A DNA stretch of 64,000 nt from Lanius collurio (lineage: Eukaryota > Chordata > Aves > Passeriformes > Laniidae). Positions 1-11,542 of the stretch are shown here, in pieces. Numbering within the stretch: the first letter of the stretch is position 1; every line of letters starts with the position of its first letter. Under the pieces are notes generated by a model, which did no database searches, was not told where the DNA came from, and saw only the letters and a program-made list of their open reading frames with translations. The position numbers and the translations under genes are program-made. Where the stretch lies: contig JACBWW010000069.1 in assembly GCA_020086605.1 (NCBI GenBank), positions 1,284,796 to 1,348,795 on the forward strand, read 5' to 3'.

Positions 1-342
1 AGTCCCTAGTGTACTAAGGCTAGTAGTAACCAACACCTACTCGAAGGTTATGGCTGTTCCTTAAGGAGTGCAAAGTCAAAACTTTTCATACCCCAGTCAT
101 CTTTATATTAATTTACACATAATTCATTAATTTCAGCGTCCCAGTAAAATATAAGAAAACAGTCTTTCCACAAGTATAAAATGTGGAAATATTTTAAAAA
201 TAGGGGAGTCATTGTTTTCTAACTCAATTGCAAACATCAGGTTATGGATTTAATCTTGGTCAGAGGTTCTTGTTGTAAAGAATCTGTGGTTTTTGTGGCT
301 TTTGCATGCACTTAACTGGAACAAAGCTTGCTGAATGTCTTC

Positions 343-3300
343 TTAAGAGCTGACCAGAACATAAATCATGCTGCAAAAGAAAATAAAAATATTAAGATGC
401 ATCATTTTGATAAGTGTTACACATTTAATTATAACAGTGTATATTATAAGAAACAAGTCTATTTGGGATTGTGACTGAAGATTTGACACAATGACTCTTC
501 TACTTTTGACTTCAACAAAATCACATTCACATCAAATACTTTTCTCTGAAAACAATGTTTCAGCTTCCTAATGAAAATAAGAATTTATTTTATTTTATTG
601 TATTATGCTTAACAGAAGAAAAGCTTGGAGCTTTTCTGTCTACAGTCATGGAACAAAGATTCGAAATAGTAATTATGACCAAATTAAGATTTGTGTTTTA
701 AAGCAGAATCAGTGGTGAATGTGGATTCTTTTTCAGGAAAGTTGGCACTGCAGATGAGCCTACAGATTCCCAGCATGCTTTGGGTTAGAAGTACTTTACA
801 GATCATCTCATTCCAACCCCTGCAATGGGCAGGTTGCTCCAAGCCCCCTCCAACCCATCCTGGAACACTTCCAGGGATGGACAGGGCAGCCACAGCTTCT
901 CTGGGCACCCTGTGCCAGGGCCTCACCCCTCTCATAGGGAAGAATTCCTTCCCAATATCCCATCCATCCCTGCCCTCTGGCAGTAGGAAGCCATTCCCAC
1001 ATATCCTATCACTGTACATTCTTGTCCAAAGTCCCTCTCCAGCTCTCCTAGGCTGCCTTCCAGCACGGGAAGGAACATATTCCTATGGACAGTATTTCTC
1101 TGCTGCATTGAGCCAAGTTCAGACTAAAAAGGAAAACTTACCCATATAGGTAGTAAAAAAAAGATAGAAGGTAGAATGCTAATTTGCACCATCCTTCTTT
1201 CTGGCAATAGGCTAAAATATCTGCATTCATGATGGTCGTAGGATCGTAGAGCCCTGGGCCGCTCATCACAGGTCTGCTCATGTACCTGGAACGAGGCACA
1301 GGCAGGTGTGGGGTGACAGCCATGGGGAACGTGGGTCCTGCCCCCTACCCACCACAGAATACCAGAACTGATACAAGGAGTAACACCCTTTACAGAGAAG
1401 CAATTCACATGTCTTACACAGGAGAATGGAATCGCCACTCCCACTGGCATTCCACACTGGGAATTGTCTCAGTGTACCCCAGACACGTCAGCGACTTCAA
1501 TGCACACAACACAACTCAATTCTTGCACAGCACAAGAGAATAAAAAGTAGAAACACCCAAGAAAGCCAGGTGATGGTTCTTATTGTACAGCCATGACCTA
1601 AACCTTCCCAGAAAGCACCTGTGTTTTCCCAAGACACTGAACACTGGACAGAACACAGCAACAGAGAATGAGTAACAATTCACTGAGCATAACAGACTTG
1701 CCAAAATTACCTCCAAATATGATAAGCCAACAAGGGCATATTGAGACCCAGTGTGAGCCACTCTGCTGCACAGAGAAACATGACACAGAAGAATGCATGG
1801 ATGAGGTACTCTGGAAGTACAAGCTGGAAAAGAAAAAGATGAGTTAGAACTTTCAATTACACAGAGTAAAACACATGGCATTTCAGGTACTTTGGAGGTG
1901 AGCAATTGCTTAAAAATATTATTTAAAACCAACACTAACAAGACTGTGGAATGTGAAAGCAGCAGTCAGCACTATGTGCCTTGCTGTTTTCACACGATAT
2001 TCATGAAGCAAGGAGAAAAATTTAAAAGATTAAATGCTCAGATCAGTATTTTTTATTGCTTCTATTAAATTAATAGATTCCACGCTTTATGCGTGACTCT
2101 CAGAAGAGATCACTGAGATATTTCTGCTCATGCAACAGAGAAATATCAGTAGAAAACATGCTCTGCAGAATGGTTCATAGGCAAAGAGATGTTAGTGTTT
2201 TCCTGTTTTACAGCTTTGTTCTGGTCTTCACAGATCCAGAAGCTTTCCAAGTCAGAATTATTCCCAAAATGTAACACCCCAGGCAGAGCTTTACCCAACC
2301 AAACCAACGGTGACATGGTCACACACACAGGTCTGCACAGAGCAGCTGCTCTGCAGGGACAGTTTGGGGGGAAATGGGCAGTTTCCCTCACAGGTTCCCA
2401 CTGTGCATGCTTTACAGCATCATGCTTCCAGCAGAAGCCCACAGAGCTCAGTATCAAGGTACTATGGATCACAGGAAGCATGGAATGCTGCGTGTATTAG
2501 TGTTGTTAATAGGAACAACATGGAGAATAAACACATGCAAAGAGCTGCAAAATCTCACACCCAACACACAAGAGAGGTTTCTACAAGTCACCCCAAAGCA
2601 TTGCTATTTGCTGCTTCATCACCAGGTTCAGAAGGAATCAAACAAATCAGACTGGTCTGAGTTGGGATGGACCTTAAAGCCCATCCAGTTCCACACCTTC
2701 TACTATCCCAAGTCACTCCAAGCCCCATCCAGCCTGGCCATGGACACTTCCAGGGATCCAGGGGCAGCCACAGCTTCTCTGGGCACCCTGTGCCAGGGCC
2801 TCCCCACCTCCCTCATTATGAAGAATTCTTTCCCAATACCCCATCTATCCCTGCCCTCTGGCAGTGGGAAGCCATTCCCTGTGTCCTGTCTCTCCATCCC
2901 TTGTCCCCAGCCCCTCTCCAGCTCTCCCGGAGCCCCTTCAGGCCCTGGAAGGGGCTCTGAGCTCCCCCTGGAGCCTTCTCCAGGTGAACACCTCCAGCTC
3001 TCCCAGCCTGGCTCCAGAGAAGCAGCAGATCTGTAAAGGTTCTGCCTTCTAAACTCAGACCAAGTAAAGCTTCTTGTGGAAAACACCCCATTTTTACCCA
3101 GAGGTTTAAATTGTCTACATGTGTGTGCATGTACACACACAAAATACTCTGCCCTCTTTTTTTTGTGCAATATGATTAACATTGCATTGGATGATTACAT
3201 CAAAGTTTCAGTGGTTTCTAGTTTTTTTATTCTTAAAACCCCAAAATATCTTCCCAGAAATCTAAAAGCTACCAACAAACCCACTCACCATCTACTTTGC

Positions 3301-6300
3301 TACAATATTCTAATTCTCTAAATGAAGAATATCAAACAAAGCAAACTTGCATCAACACCACCAAAATTCAGCTATTATACAGAAAATGTTTCAAGTAAAT
3401 ATTTTCATCCAGATCCTTCTTTGCATACTTACCATTTACACATGGCAATTATTTATAGCAGAACAACCACCCTGTCCACCATACAATGCATTTGGCAGCC
3501 TGCTCAGATTCACAAGGCCTGAAAAAATCTTTATTTATTTACCTACACATCTCAAAGTACATTTTTCTTTCCTCTTGTTTATTATACCCTACTCCCACAA
3601 CAGAATACCTGCCTCTTCCCAATCTCCCTCATTTGATCCTCCCTGCCTGTCCTAAAGAAAAACAAATTACATCAGATCCTACCATATTTATCACAGAAGT
3701 GAGGGAGGATGGATCTGGTTGCTGAGAAAAGACACGACTATAACAGGAGCAGAGAAGAGAAGGAATCAGCAGTGTACTAAGGAGTTACTATTTTAGGCTA
3801 ATCTTTCCACTGAGGTGCCTCAATTCCTACCAGGATCTTTGGTCCTTTGTACAGGAAAACAACACACCTGCATGCTTGTCCAGCATCATGTACCAGAGCC
3901 CCTCAAGAGCCTGAACTTCACTTTTGGGGACTAATCTGCTTCCACAGGAACAGCAAATATGAAGTTATTTCAGACTTGCAGTTCACAAAGCTGCCATGTA
4001 AAGGACACTCCATGCACGTGGGCAGCAGAAGGTTAATATTTGGTTAAACATGCACATTTTTACACTACAAAGGTTGCAGTAAGGTCATAATGCATCGATG
4101 TAATGTGAGTTGGCCTCTCCCACACTGCAGCAGAGATGACTGGAACAGACCAAGCAAGGGAAACTGTTAGATGCACAACTCTCCTAGCAGCAAACCTCCT
4201 CTCCTCCTCCCCACCCCTCCTCACACTGAAATATTCACTTTCATTTGTGTCCTGTATATCTAACATGCTCCTTCCCCCTCACCCCCTTGCCAATTACAGC
4301 AAATTCATTTTTTGTTGCATATTTTACTTAAAACACACTAAAGCTACAGTTCAGGCCACGCCACTGTGCTGCCCCTGCATCTTCCCTCAGCCTGGCCATA
4401 CACAAAGGAAAAGCCATAAGAAATGCACAAAATGCTGCAGGATCAACCTCTGTGTTCTTTAAAAAGCCTCCTTGATGCTGCTGGCCTGTAAGAGATGCAG
4501 GCAAATGGTTCACCTCAAATTTATTTCCTAAGCCAAGGAGTGTCCGAGTTGCATCTGAGAGGACACTGGGACACACCCCTGATCCTGGAACATACAACAG
4601 AGAAGTGAGGATATCACCAATCACCTTCCACTCATCTAAATCCTCAAAAAATAATCAGAATTGACTTGGTCAATGCTTAAAAAAACCTCAAGTATTCTCC
4701 TCTAATCTGAATTCAGTAAAACTGTCCTGAAAAAACACAATTTATTTCTGCCTGAAGTTATTTTTTGACACCTAACAGGCATGTAACAGTTTTCCCCATG
4801 TTGCTGGGTAAGCAAGCAGAATTGGTTTGGCACAAAATATGGAAATCCATGAGGTTGTTATAAACCCCAACGAACAAATAACGAGCAGATGAACAGGCAG
4901 ACTAAACAAAACAGCTAAATAGTATTACAAATGTTCCTAACAAAATGAAAGGGAAGTTCAAAAACATGAAACTGAAAAGCAGTACACACCTTTAATGCAA
5001 TTTTGACTCTTTTAATCTTTTTGACCTTTTCAACTGTCTTTGTGCCGAAAATGTGGAAAGCAGATTGAAAGAATGTTAGTATGACAGCTGACAAGATCAC
5101 CATCAGATTAATAACAGTCAGAATATTCAACTTGAAAGTAAAGAATCAGACAAAGAATCTCCCTAGAACCTCTACCAACAGCAAGGGCTTCTCAACCCAG
5201 ATGCAATTCTATTGCCCAGGCTGATTGCATCAAGATACCACTAAAAATTAGCACTTTACACATACTTATTTAGCAAAAAAAACACTCAGTGTGCTACTTA
5301 CAGGATTGAGTGTATTACATTGGTCTATGGGGTTCTTGTAATCAGTCTTCAGTTCATCAAATGCTATAATCTAGAAGAAAAAAAATGAAAGAGTTTTGAT
5401 TCCCCAGGAGCATTTGTGTATTTTATCCATGAAAAGTAGCATTTTTGCACAGAACTGCTACCTTTGCTCTCAGTAACATTTCACCTAAGTTCTGCCTTCA
5501 TAAACTCACAGGTAAGACAGATATGAAACAGGTTTTACAAATACGAAACAGAAGATTCTTCAAATATTCAGAAACCTCTGACTACTCTCCAATTTTTTAT
5601 CTCCCCACCTGCAATGAATTTCCTACATCCCTTCATCAGTTTTCAACTCCTCTTGCTGTGCAGACCCCAAACCTCACTCAGGACTCTCCTGGTGACCAGC
5701 ACAGCAGGAACCTGGCATGGGGTTCCTTAATCCAGAAAAAGCAAAAGCAAGCCTGAAAGCCAACAGGTATTTTTCCTCATTGTCAAAGTAAATGCTGAGC
5801 CCACAGAACTGTTAGGACTGGAAGGGACCTCTGGAGACCCTCCAGTCCAACCTCTCTGCCAAAGCAGGATCACCTGGAGCAGGTTATATCTCCAAAAGAT
5901 GCATTCATTTAAAAAAAACAGAAATACGTACACCGGTTTTTCTCTTGACATAAAAATAAAGACAAAGATGCAGCATGAAGTACAAAAGGCACTTGTACAA
6001 CAACAAATGTCTTGCCAAGCATCACATCCTCCCTCAGAGCACCTCATCTCAGGCAGGGTCCTGCTGGCTGCTCTCCCTGTGCCAGGCTCGAGGAGCAAAT
6101 CACAGAATCACGGAATGGCTTCGGCTGGAAGGGACCTCAAAGATCATCCAATTCCAACTCCCTGCCATGGGCAGGGACACCTTCCACTAAAGCAGGTTTC
6201 TCCAAGCCCCATCCAATCTGACCTGGAACACTTCCAGGGATGGGGCAGCCCCAGCTTCTCTGGGCACCCTGTGGCAGGGTTCACCACCCTCACAAGGAAG

Positions 6301-6621
6301 AATTCCTTCCCAGTATCCCATCTAACCCTGTCTTCTGTCAGCGGGAAGCCACTGCCCCTTGTCCTACCACTCCAAGCCCATATATAAAAATCCATTTTAT
6401 CCGCAGAGAGGCCGATTCCCGCTCCGAGGGCGGTTCCGGATGCGGTTCCCCCGCTCCCTCAGCGGCTGTCCGAGGACGCCCTGGCGGCTCTCCGGGGCCC
6501 TTCTCCGGGCGGTCCCCCGCTCCGCGGTGCCCGTACTCACATGCCAGATGGCGAAGAAGATGAGGGCGGCCGTGAGCAGCAGCGCCAACATGTAGCAGAA
6601 GGCGGCGAACGTGAAGGCCAT
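343..6621 (-). CDS. CNIH1: CNIH1, cornichon family AMPA receptor auxiliary protein 1 (ER cargo receptor); complete CDS in 5 exons
   Basis: Cornichon proteins are small ER/early-Golgi membrane proteins that load transmembrane cargo, such as TGF-alpha family precursors, into COPII vesicles. Exons on the minus strand: 6541..6621, 5302..5370, 1711..1823, 1142..1285 and 343..370. They join in frame to 144 aa plus stop, the usual CNIH1 length. All introns are GT-AG; the donor of exon 1 reads GTGAGTAC and that of exon 2 GTAAGTAG. The N-terminus ([20 protein letters not shown]) begins the first membrane segment, about residues 5-26. Exon 2 carries the polar [19 protein letters not shown] loop. Exon 3 (51-87) is mostly hydrophobic and includes CAAEW. 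Exon 4 carries the conserved [20 protein letters not shown] stretch. Residues 120-144 form the last membrane segment, ending in LVSS. The start is fixed by the conserved N-terminus and first exon donor. The 3' UTR continues past the left edge of the window. Family knowledge makes the identity near certain; expression is not visible here. Confidence 0.97.
371..1141 (-). other. CNIH1 intron 4
   Basis: GT-AG intron between the penultimate and last coding exons. Its donor reads GTAAGTTTTCC and its acceptor TTTTGCAG. A CR1 fragment takes up about 783..1070, so it ends roughly 70 bases from the donor. The rest is AT-rich and shows no further feature. Confidence 0.9.
783..1070 (-). repeat. CR1 LINE 3' fragment
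   Basis: Reads as the reverse complement of a CR1 3' region. It contains the hallmark run 'cattccaacccctgc', 'gctccaagcccc', 'acacttccagggatgg' and 'cttctctgggcaccctgtgcc'. It lies in CNIH1 intron 4, in sense relative to that gene. Open frames across it are repeat-derived. Confidence 0.9.
1824..5301 (-). other. CNIH1 intron 2
   Basis: Longest CNIH1 intron, with donor GTAAGTAGC at the 5302 side and acceptor TTTTCCAG at the 1823 side. It contains one CR1 fragment near 2652..3020. The remainder is AT-rich unique-looking sequence in which I see no exon, RNA gene or other repeat. Exon 3 to exon 4 are separated by the short intron 1286..1710. Confidence 0.9.
2652..3020 (-). repeat. CR1 LINE 3' fragment
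   Basis: Reverse-complement CR1. It reads 'accttaaagcccatccagttcca', 'cactccaagccccatcc', 'acttccagggatccagggg', 'cttctctgggcaccctg' and then the older body toward 3020. The 'gggatccaggggcagcc' variant is shared with the copies near 10500, 37450, 40640 and 52030, suggesting one subfamily. Confidence 0.92.
5797..5885 (-). repeat. CR1 LINE 3' end, divergent subfamily
   Basis: Short reverse-complement CR1 tail with 'ggactggaagggacctctgg', 'gaccctccagtccaacc' and 'aaagcaggatcacctggagc'. This variant differs from most copies in the window and points to an older subfamily. Confidence 0.8.
6099..6382 (-). repeat. CR1 LINE 3' fragment in CNIH1 intron 1
   Basis: Reverse-complement CR1 beginning with the terminal octamer-like repeats 'cacagaatcacggaatgg', then 'ggaagggacctcaaagatc', 'ctgccatgggcagggacacc' and 'acttccagggatggggcag'. 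It ends about 160 bases from the exon 1 donor of CNIH1. Confidence 0.92.
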
Positions 6622-6837
6622 GGCGGCGGGGCCGCGCGGGGGCTGCCGGGCGCCTCAGCAGCCGCCGCGCAGCCGCCATGGCCGCGCCCCCAGCGCCCCC
6701 TGCCGGCGCCGCCCGCCGCCGCCATTTCATGTGGGGGGTGTGAGGGGATGGGAGAAAAAAACCCGGGTTTTTCACGGTAAAGTGTGGGAGGAGGAAGTGC
6801 GATCGCGCTAAACGGAGCGCGGTGTGAGAGGGAGTTG
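6622..6837 (-). promoter_or_regulatory. CNIH1 core promoter and 5' UTR, CpG-rich
   Basis: GC-rich, CpG-dense sequence directly upstream of the CNIH1 start codon. On the gene strand it contains AAATGGCGGC (6718..6727), a match to the YY1 element often found at housekeeping start sites. No TATA box is visible. CR1 elements lie on both sides (6099..6382 and from 6840), so the non-repeat promoter is only about 460 bp. The exact start site cannot be placed from sequence. Confidence 0.7.
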
Positions 6838-6839
6838 GC

Positions 6840-7916
6840 ACAGAATCGTGGAATCACAGACTCACAGGATCATTTAGTTTGGAAAAGGCCTCCAAGATCA
6901 TCGACTCCAACCTGTGACTGTCACCACCTTGTCAATAGACCAGAACACTGAGTGCCACCTCCAGCCATTCCTTGAACACCTCGAGGGATGAGGACTCCAC
7001 CACCTCCCTGGGCGACCTTTTCCCAATGACTGACCACCATTTCCATGGACAAAATTTCCATAGTACCAATCCAAACCTCCCCTGATGCAATCTTGAGGCC
7101 GTTTCCCCTTGTCCTGTCCCCTCTTCCCTGGGAGCAGAGCCCGAGCCCCCCTGGGCTGCACCCAGGGAGTTGTGCAGAGCCAGAAGGTCCCCCCTGAGCC
7201 TCCTTTTCTCCAGGCTGAGCCCCTTTCCCAGCTCCCTCAGCCACTCCTGGTGCTCCAGAACTTTCCCCAGCTCCATTCCCTTCCTGGACACACTCCAGCT
7301 CCTCAATGTCCTTCCTGAATTGAGGAGCCCAGAACTGGACAAAGCACTTGGTGGCCTCACCAGTGCCCAGCTCAGGGGAACAACCACTGCCCTGGTCCTG
7401 CTGCCACACTATTGTTGACACAGGCCAAGTGCCACTGGCCTCTTCCCCATCTGGGCACACCCCAGCTCATGTTCAGCCCCTGTCAACCAGCACCCCCAGT
7501 CCTTTCCCACTTTCCAGACCTTCTGCCCCAGCCTGGAGCGCTCTGTGGGGTTGTTGAGACCCAAGTGTAGGACCTGACACTTGTTCTTACTCAACTTTGA
7601 GTAAGACTGTTGGTTTCAGCCCATCCTGTCCAGGTCCTTCTCCATAGCCTTCATGCCCTGTAGCAGATCCATACTCCCACTCAATGTGGCGTTGTCCATG
7701 CATTTGCTAATGGCAGAACTCAATCCCCTCATCCAGATCATCAGTAAAGACATTCAACACTACTGGGCCCAACACAGATCCCTGGGGGACACCACCAGTG
7801 TGCAGCACCATTCCTCGCCACTGTTCGGGCCTGGCCATCCAGCCAGTTCCTAACCCAGCCTAGAGTGAACCTGTCCAAGTCAGGGACTGCCAGCTTTTCC
7901 AGGAGTTTGTGTTGAA
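6840..7916 (-). repeat. CR1 LINE, longer 3' copy (~1.1 kb)
   Basis: Longest CR1 fragment in the window, in reverse orientation. It starts with the 3' terminal repeats 'cacagaatcgtggaatcaca' and runs through 'ctccaaacttgg'-type 3' UTR into reverse-transcriptase-proximal sequence, including 'gatccctgggggacaccacc' near 7778. The open frames are broken. It lies 220 bp upstream of the CNIH1 start. Confidence 0.9.
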
Positions 7917-7934
7917 AAGAAACTTAAAAAGTAT

Positions 7935-8170
7935 CGATTTTCAACCCAGTGCCATGGGCAGGTACACCTTCCACTAGACCGGTGCAGCACGGCCTTGAAC
8001 ACTTCCAGGGATGGGGCAGCCACAGCTTTTCTCTGCAACTCATGCCAGGGCCTCACCACCCTCAACAGGAAGAATTTCTTCCTAATATCTCATCTAAGTC
8101 TTCCCTCTTTTAGTTTACATCCATTCCCCCATGTCCTATCCCTACCTGACCATGTAAGATTCCCTGGTCA
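7935..8170 (-). repeat. CR1 LINE 3' fragment
   Basis: Reverse-complement CR1 with 'cccagtgccatgggcagg', 'acacttccagggatggggca' and 'aagaatttcttcctaatatc'. It adjoins the end of the longer CR1, so either two insertions abut or one has been interrupted. Confidence 0.88.
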
Positions 8171-8788
8171 GCACAAGCTACATCTGTAGAAAAGGGAAAG
8201 AGCAAATTTAGGAAGAAATGCTGGAGGAGGCTGTGCTGTGTGTGCCCAGGGGAAGGGAGAGCTGGTCACACAATCCCAAATCAATAGAACTTGGAGCCTG
8301 CCCAAAGGAAACAGCAAGATGAGAAAAGAGTTTGAGGAGAAGATCACCCCACTCTCCTTCCAAAGGGTCACGTAAAAGTTGTTTCAGCCTAAGCAGAGAC
8401 ACCATGCAGTAAAGGCAAGCTGGGGTGACATTGCTGCAATCATTTCCTCTGGAGCAGAGTGAGGGATGATTTCCATAAAACCAACAGCTGCCAAATGAAA
8501 TAATATTTTCCAGTGTTATCTGCTGGAAAGCTTTATACAGAATTAATGGAGTGTCACAATGAGAGATGAGCAGAAACTTTATTTCCTTCACTAAAATACA
8601 GGAAAAACTGTAGCAAATGAGCAGTCTTTAGGAAATTAGCTGTTGCAAAGATAAAGTTGATGTTTCAGTATAAAATCACACATCTCTTCCACAAACTACT
8701 CCCAATAAAACCACTGTGGTGTCATAATGGCCCATGAAACTTCGATGTGAAACCCAGGAAACAGATTTTTAAATAAATTTTAGTGAAG

Positions 8789-8893
8789 ATGAGCCCTGAA
8801 CAACCTGTTCTAGTGGAGGGTGTCCCTTCCCATGGCAGGGTGTTGGAACAAGATGGGGTTTGAGGACTCTTCCAACCCAGACTGGCCTCTGAT
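8789..8893 (+). repeat. CR1 LINE 3' end
   Basis: Forward CR1 tail: 'gaacaacctgttctagtgga', 'ggtgtcccttcccatggcag' and 'actcttccaaccca', then a degraded terminal 'tgattctgag'. Confidence 0.85.
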
Positions 8894-10362
8894 TCTGAGA
8901 TTAGAAGGTAAGACAACACAAGGCCAGGAGTGTGTGGGGTGGGTACTGCAGCCCAGGCAGCTGCTCTGAGCCATTCCCAACTCTGTCCCAGGAGACTTCC
9001 CATGGCTTTGCAAGAAGGATATACAAGATGACCACCGGGCAGTGAGAACATCAGTAAGGGCTGAGCCTGTTGTGGTTTCCTTCCAGCTCAGGCTGACAGG
9101 ATGTGGTGAGGAAGAGAGGCCCTGGCAGTGCATCACAGCCACCTCCCAACCACTCCTCATCCCTCGTTCCTGAGGAGCCAGAAACAACAATTTCTGCAAT
9201 TCCTCCTAGCTTAACTTAGCTTTCTTCATATAACTTGGTGCTTCTTTAGCCTTAGCAAATTGTTTATTTCTTACTTGGAGTACCCTTGAGCTGCACAGGC
9301 ACACTTATTCCCACAGCCATTGGACTGGACTGTGCTGGAAAACCTGACATCCAGCATTCAAACTCTCTGGTTCAGGCTTTTCCAAAGCAATCCAGGAGGC
9401 AAGTTTGCATTAGAAGAGCTGTGGGAGGTAGAGAAACAGAGGATGTGTGCAGAGATCCTCTTACACCTTGGGGCTGGGGAATGCTGGTTTTCCACGGCAG
9501 TTCAATCCGTTCAAGGTAGATACTTCTGTATTCGAATATTTCTTGTACATCAAAATGTTGTGCAACAGGGATGTGCAGTATCAGAAGTAAAAAGGTGTGT
9601 CAGCCACATACTTGCATTTGCAATTAATCCTGGTTCTGCCTCAAGGAATGCAGTGTTTTATTCCCTCGGGTGCTGGCACACCATTCAACTGCAATTATCG
9701 TGTCAGGAAATGCGGAAGCAGCTGTAATCTTGTACAACAAAGATTTGTGCACTGAAGGATTTCTTATATCATAGATTGGGGTTTTTACGATAAAACAAAA
9801 GGAAGTGAAAAGCAAATTCTGTAGAAATTAATTCTTATTTCACATTCATTTGGGATCTCAAATCAAACAATGACTGAATATTTTCTGTGATTAAACTTTG
9901 TAAACAATGTCAGGAAGGCACAGAGGAGCTCTGGAGATGGCCCACAGCTCTTAATGCACTTTCCCGTTAGTCTGGACACACTGAGTTTAATCCTGATTGG
10001 AATCCCCAGGGAAAATGTCAGTGTCTGTTCACTTCCTCTTAAATCCCTCTCAAGTACTTGTCCTTATCAGAAAACAGCCATATAATCAGTCATAATTCAG
10101 CATGTTACAGGCTGTTCATGAGGAAGATTTTGGCAGAGAGCAGTGAGGAAAGATTATGGAGCAATTTTTCTGAATTATCACGGTAGAAATGCACAGGTTA
10201 ACCACATCCTTCAACATTAAAAACTGTCATTTCAGTTACAGATATCAAGGAGAAATCTAATAGTGTTGAACTTGGCAATAAAAATCCCGCTGACTTTAAT
10301 AGACTTGGCTTACTGGGTTTTCAGGAAAGGAAAAACCGAATATTTATCCACAGTTTAAGGGG

Positions 10363-10651
10363 CTCATAAAAAGGAGGGGGAGGGACTTTTTGTACAGGCA
10401 TTGAGTGACAGGACAAGGAGGAATGGCTTCAAATTGGTAGAGGGCAGGGTTAGATGGATTATTGGGAAGAAATCCTTCCTGTGAGGGTGGTGAAGCCCTG
10501 GCACAGAGAGGCTGTGGCTGCCCCTGGATCCCTGGAAGTGTCCAAGGCCAGGTTGGAGCAGGACAGCAGAAGGTGTCCTTGGTCATGACAGGGGTGGAAT
10601 GAGATGAGCTTTAAGGACCCTTCCAACCCCAAACATCCTGTGATTCTGTGA
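10363..10651 (+). repeat. CR1 LINE 3' fragment
   Basis: Forward CR1 reading 'gacaggacaaggaggaatgg', 'ctggcacagagaggctgtgg' and 'cccctggatccctggaagtg', ending in 'cttccaaccccaaac' and 'tgtgattctgtga'. The 3' microsatellite-like end is intact. Confidence 0.93.
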
Positions 10652-11403
10652 ATTTAACAGAGACTTTCTGAGTATCTGTAGCAGGGTCCAGCCAAGATCA
10701 CCTTCCTGCCCACCTGTAAATACACATCAGGAGCAGCAAGAGCACAGAACTCCTCAGCCACTTCCCTCCTTTATCCCCTAACAGACACTGGTTCAGTCTT
10801 TGATCAGCAGCATGAACAGATCCCTGCACTTGCAAGTGCCCCAACTCCCCTTCCACAGCAGCAAACACTCTTTCCTGTTGCACTAATTAACTCACCTCCA
10901 GAATCCTTGCTTAGGCTCTCCCACTTAGTAGTGATCACACAAACAAATTAACATTATAAATTCCATTGCACATGAAAGCCAGTCTCGAGAGAAACAATCA
11001 CATTTAAAACCCAATTTCAAAACACGGGCTCTGCCAGGCATCTCACCACGACTCATTACAGAATCCCCCCGTGGCCTCAATCCCTCCAACATTCATGGTC
11101 AGATGGCAACAGTTTTCATTTAATAGGCTAAATACTGAATACTCAACCTGTCCTCATAACAACAGGGCTTGTTTTTCTCATGCTGGGTAGAGCTCCTGTT
11201 AATGGCTGTCTGCACAATTCTGAGTATCATAGCAGTGTGTAGACAGGAAAAGGGACTAAGAGTTGTATTTTTTTTTTTTAATTTATAATTCATTTCAGGA
11301 TTTGGCTGCTCATCAACCAAGAGGGAGATTTTCCAAACCATTCTGCATTAGCCTAGCTGTAGCAGTGGTGACTCCAAAAATGTCACCCTTAGTCCTTAGC
11401 TCT

Positions 11404-11542
11404 TAGAATCCTGGAATCCCAGAGTGGTGTGAGTTGAAAGGAAGCTTAAAATCATCCAGTTCCACCCCCTGCTATGGGCACCTTCCACTAGACCAGGTTG
11501 CTCCAAGCCCATCCAGCCTGGCCTGGAACACTTCCAGGGATT
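11404..11542 (-). repeat. CR1 LINE 3' end
   Basis: Reverse-complement CR1 tail from 'agaatcctggaatcccagag' through 'actagaccaggttgctccaa' to 'ggaacacttccaggga', where similarity stops abruptly. Confidence 0.88.

Larger units (their letters stand above)
5371..6540 (-). other. CNIH1 intron 1
   Basis: Runs from donor GTGAGTACG just below 6541 to acceptor CTTCTAG at 5371..5374. It holds two CR1 fragments (5797..5885 and 6099..6382). The part next to exon 1, about 6400..6540, is GC- and CpG-rich and continues the CpG-island promoter. Confidence 0.88.

Noticed and set aside
2374..3036. 220-codon open frame
   Set aside because: More than half is reverse-complement CR1 sequence, and the frame is not the CR1 coding frame.
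6338..6841. Longer minus-strand open frame overlapping CNIH1 exon 1
   Set aside because: Different frame from the conserved CNIH1 N-terminus. It reads through the promoter CpG island and intron.
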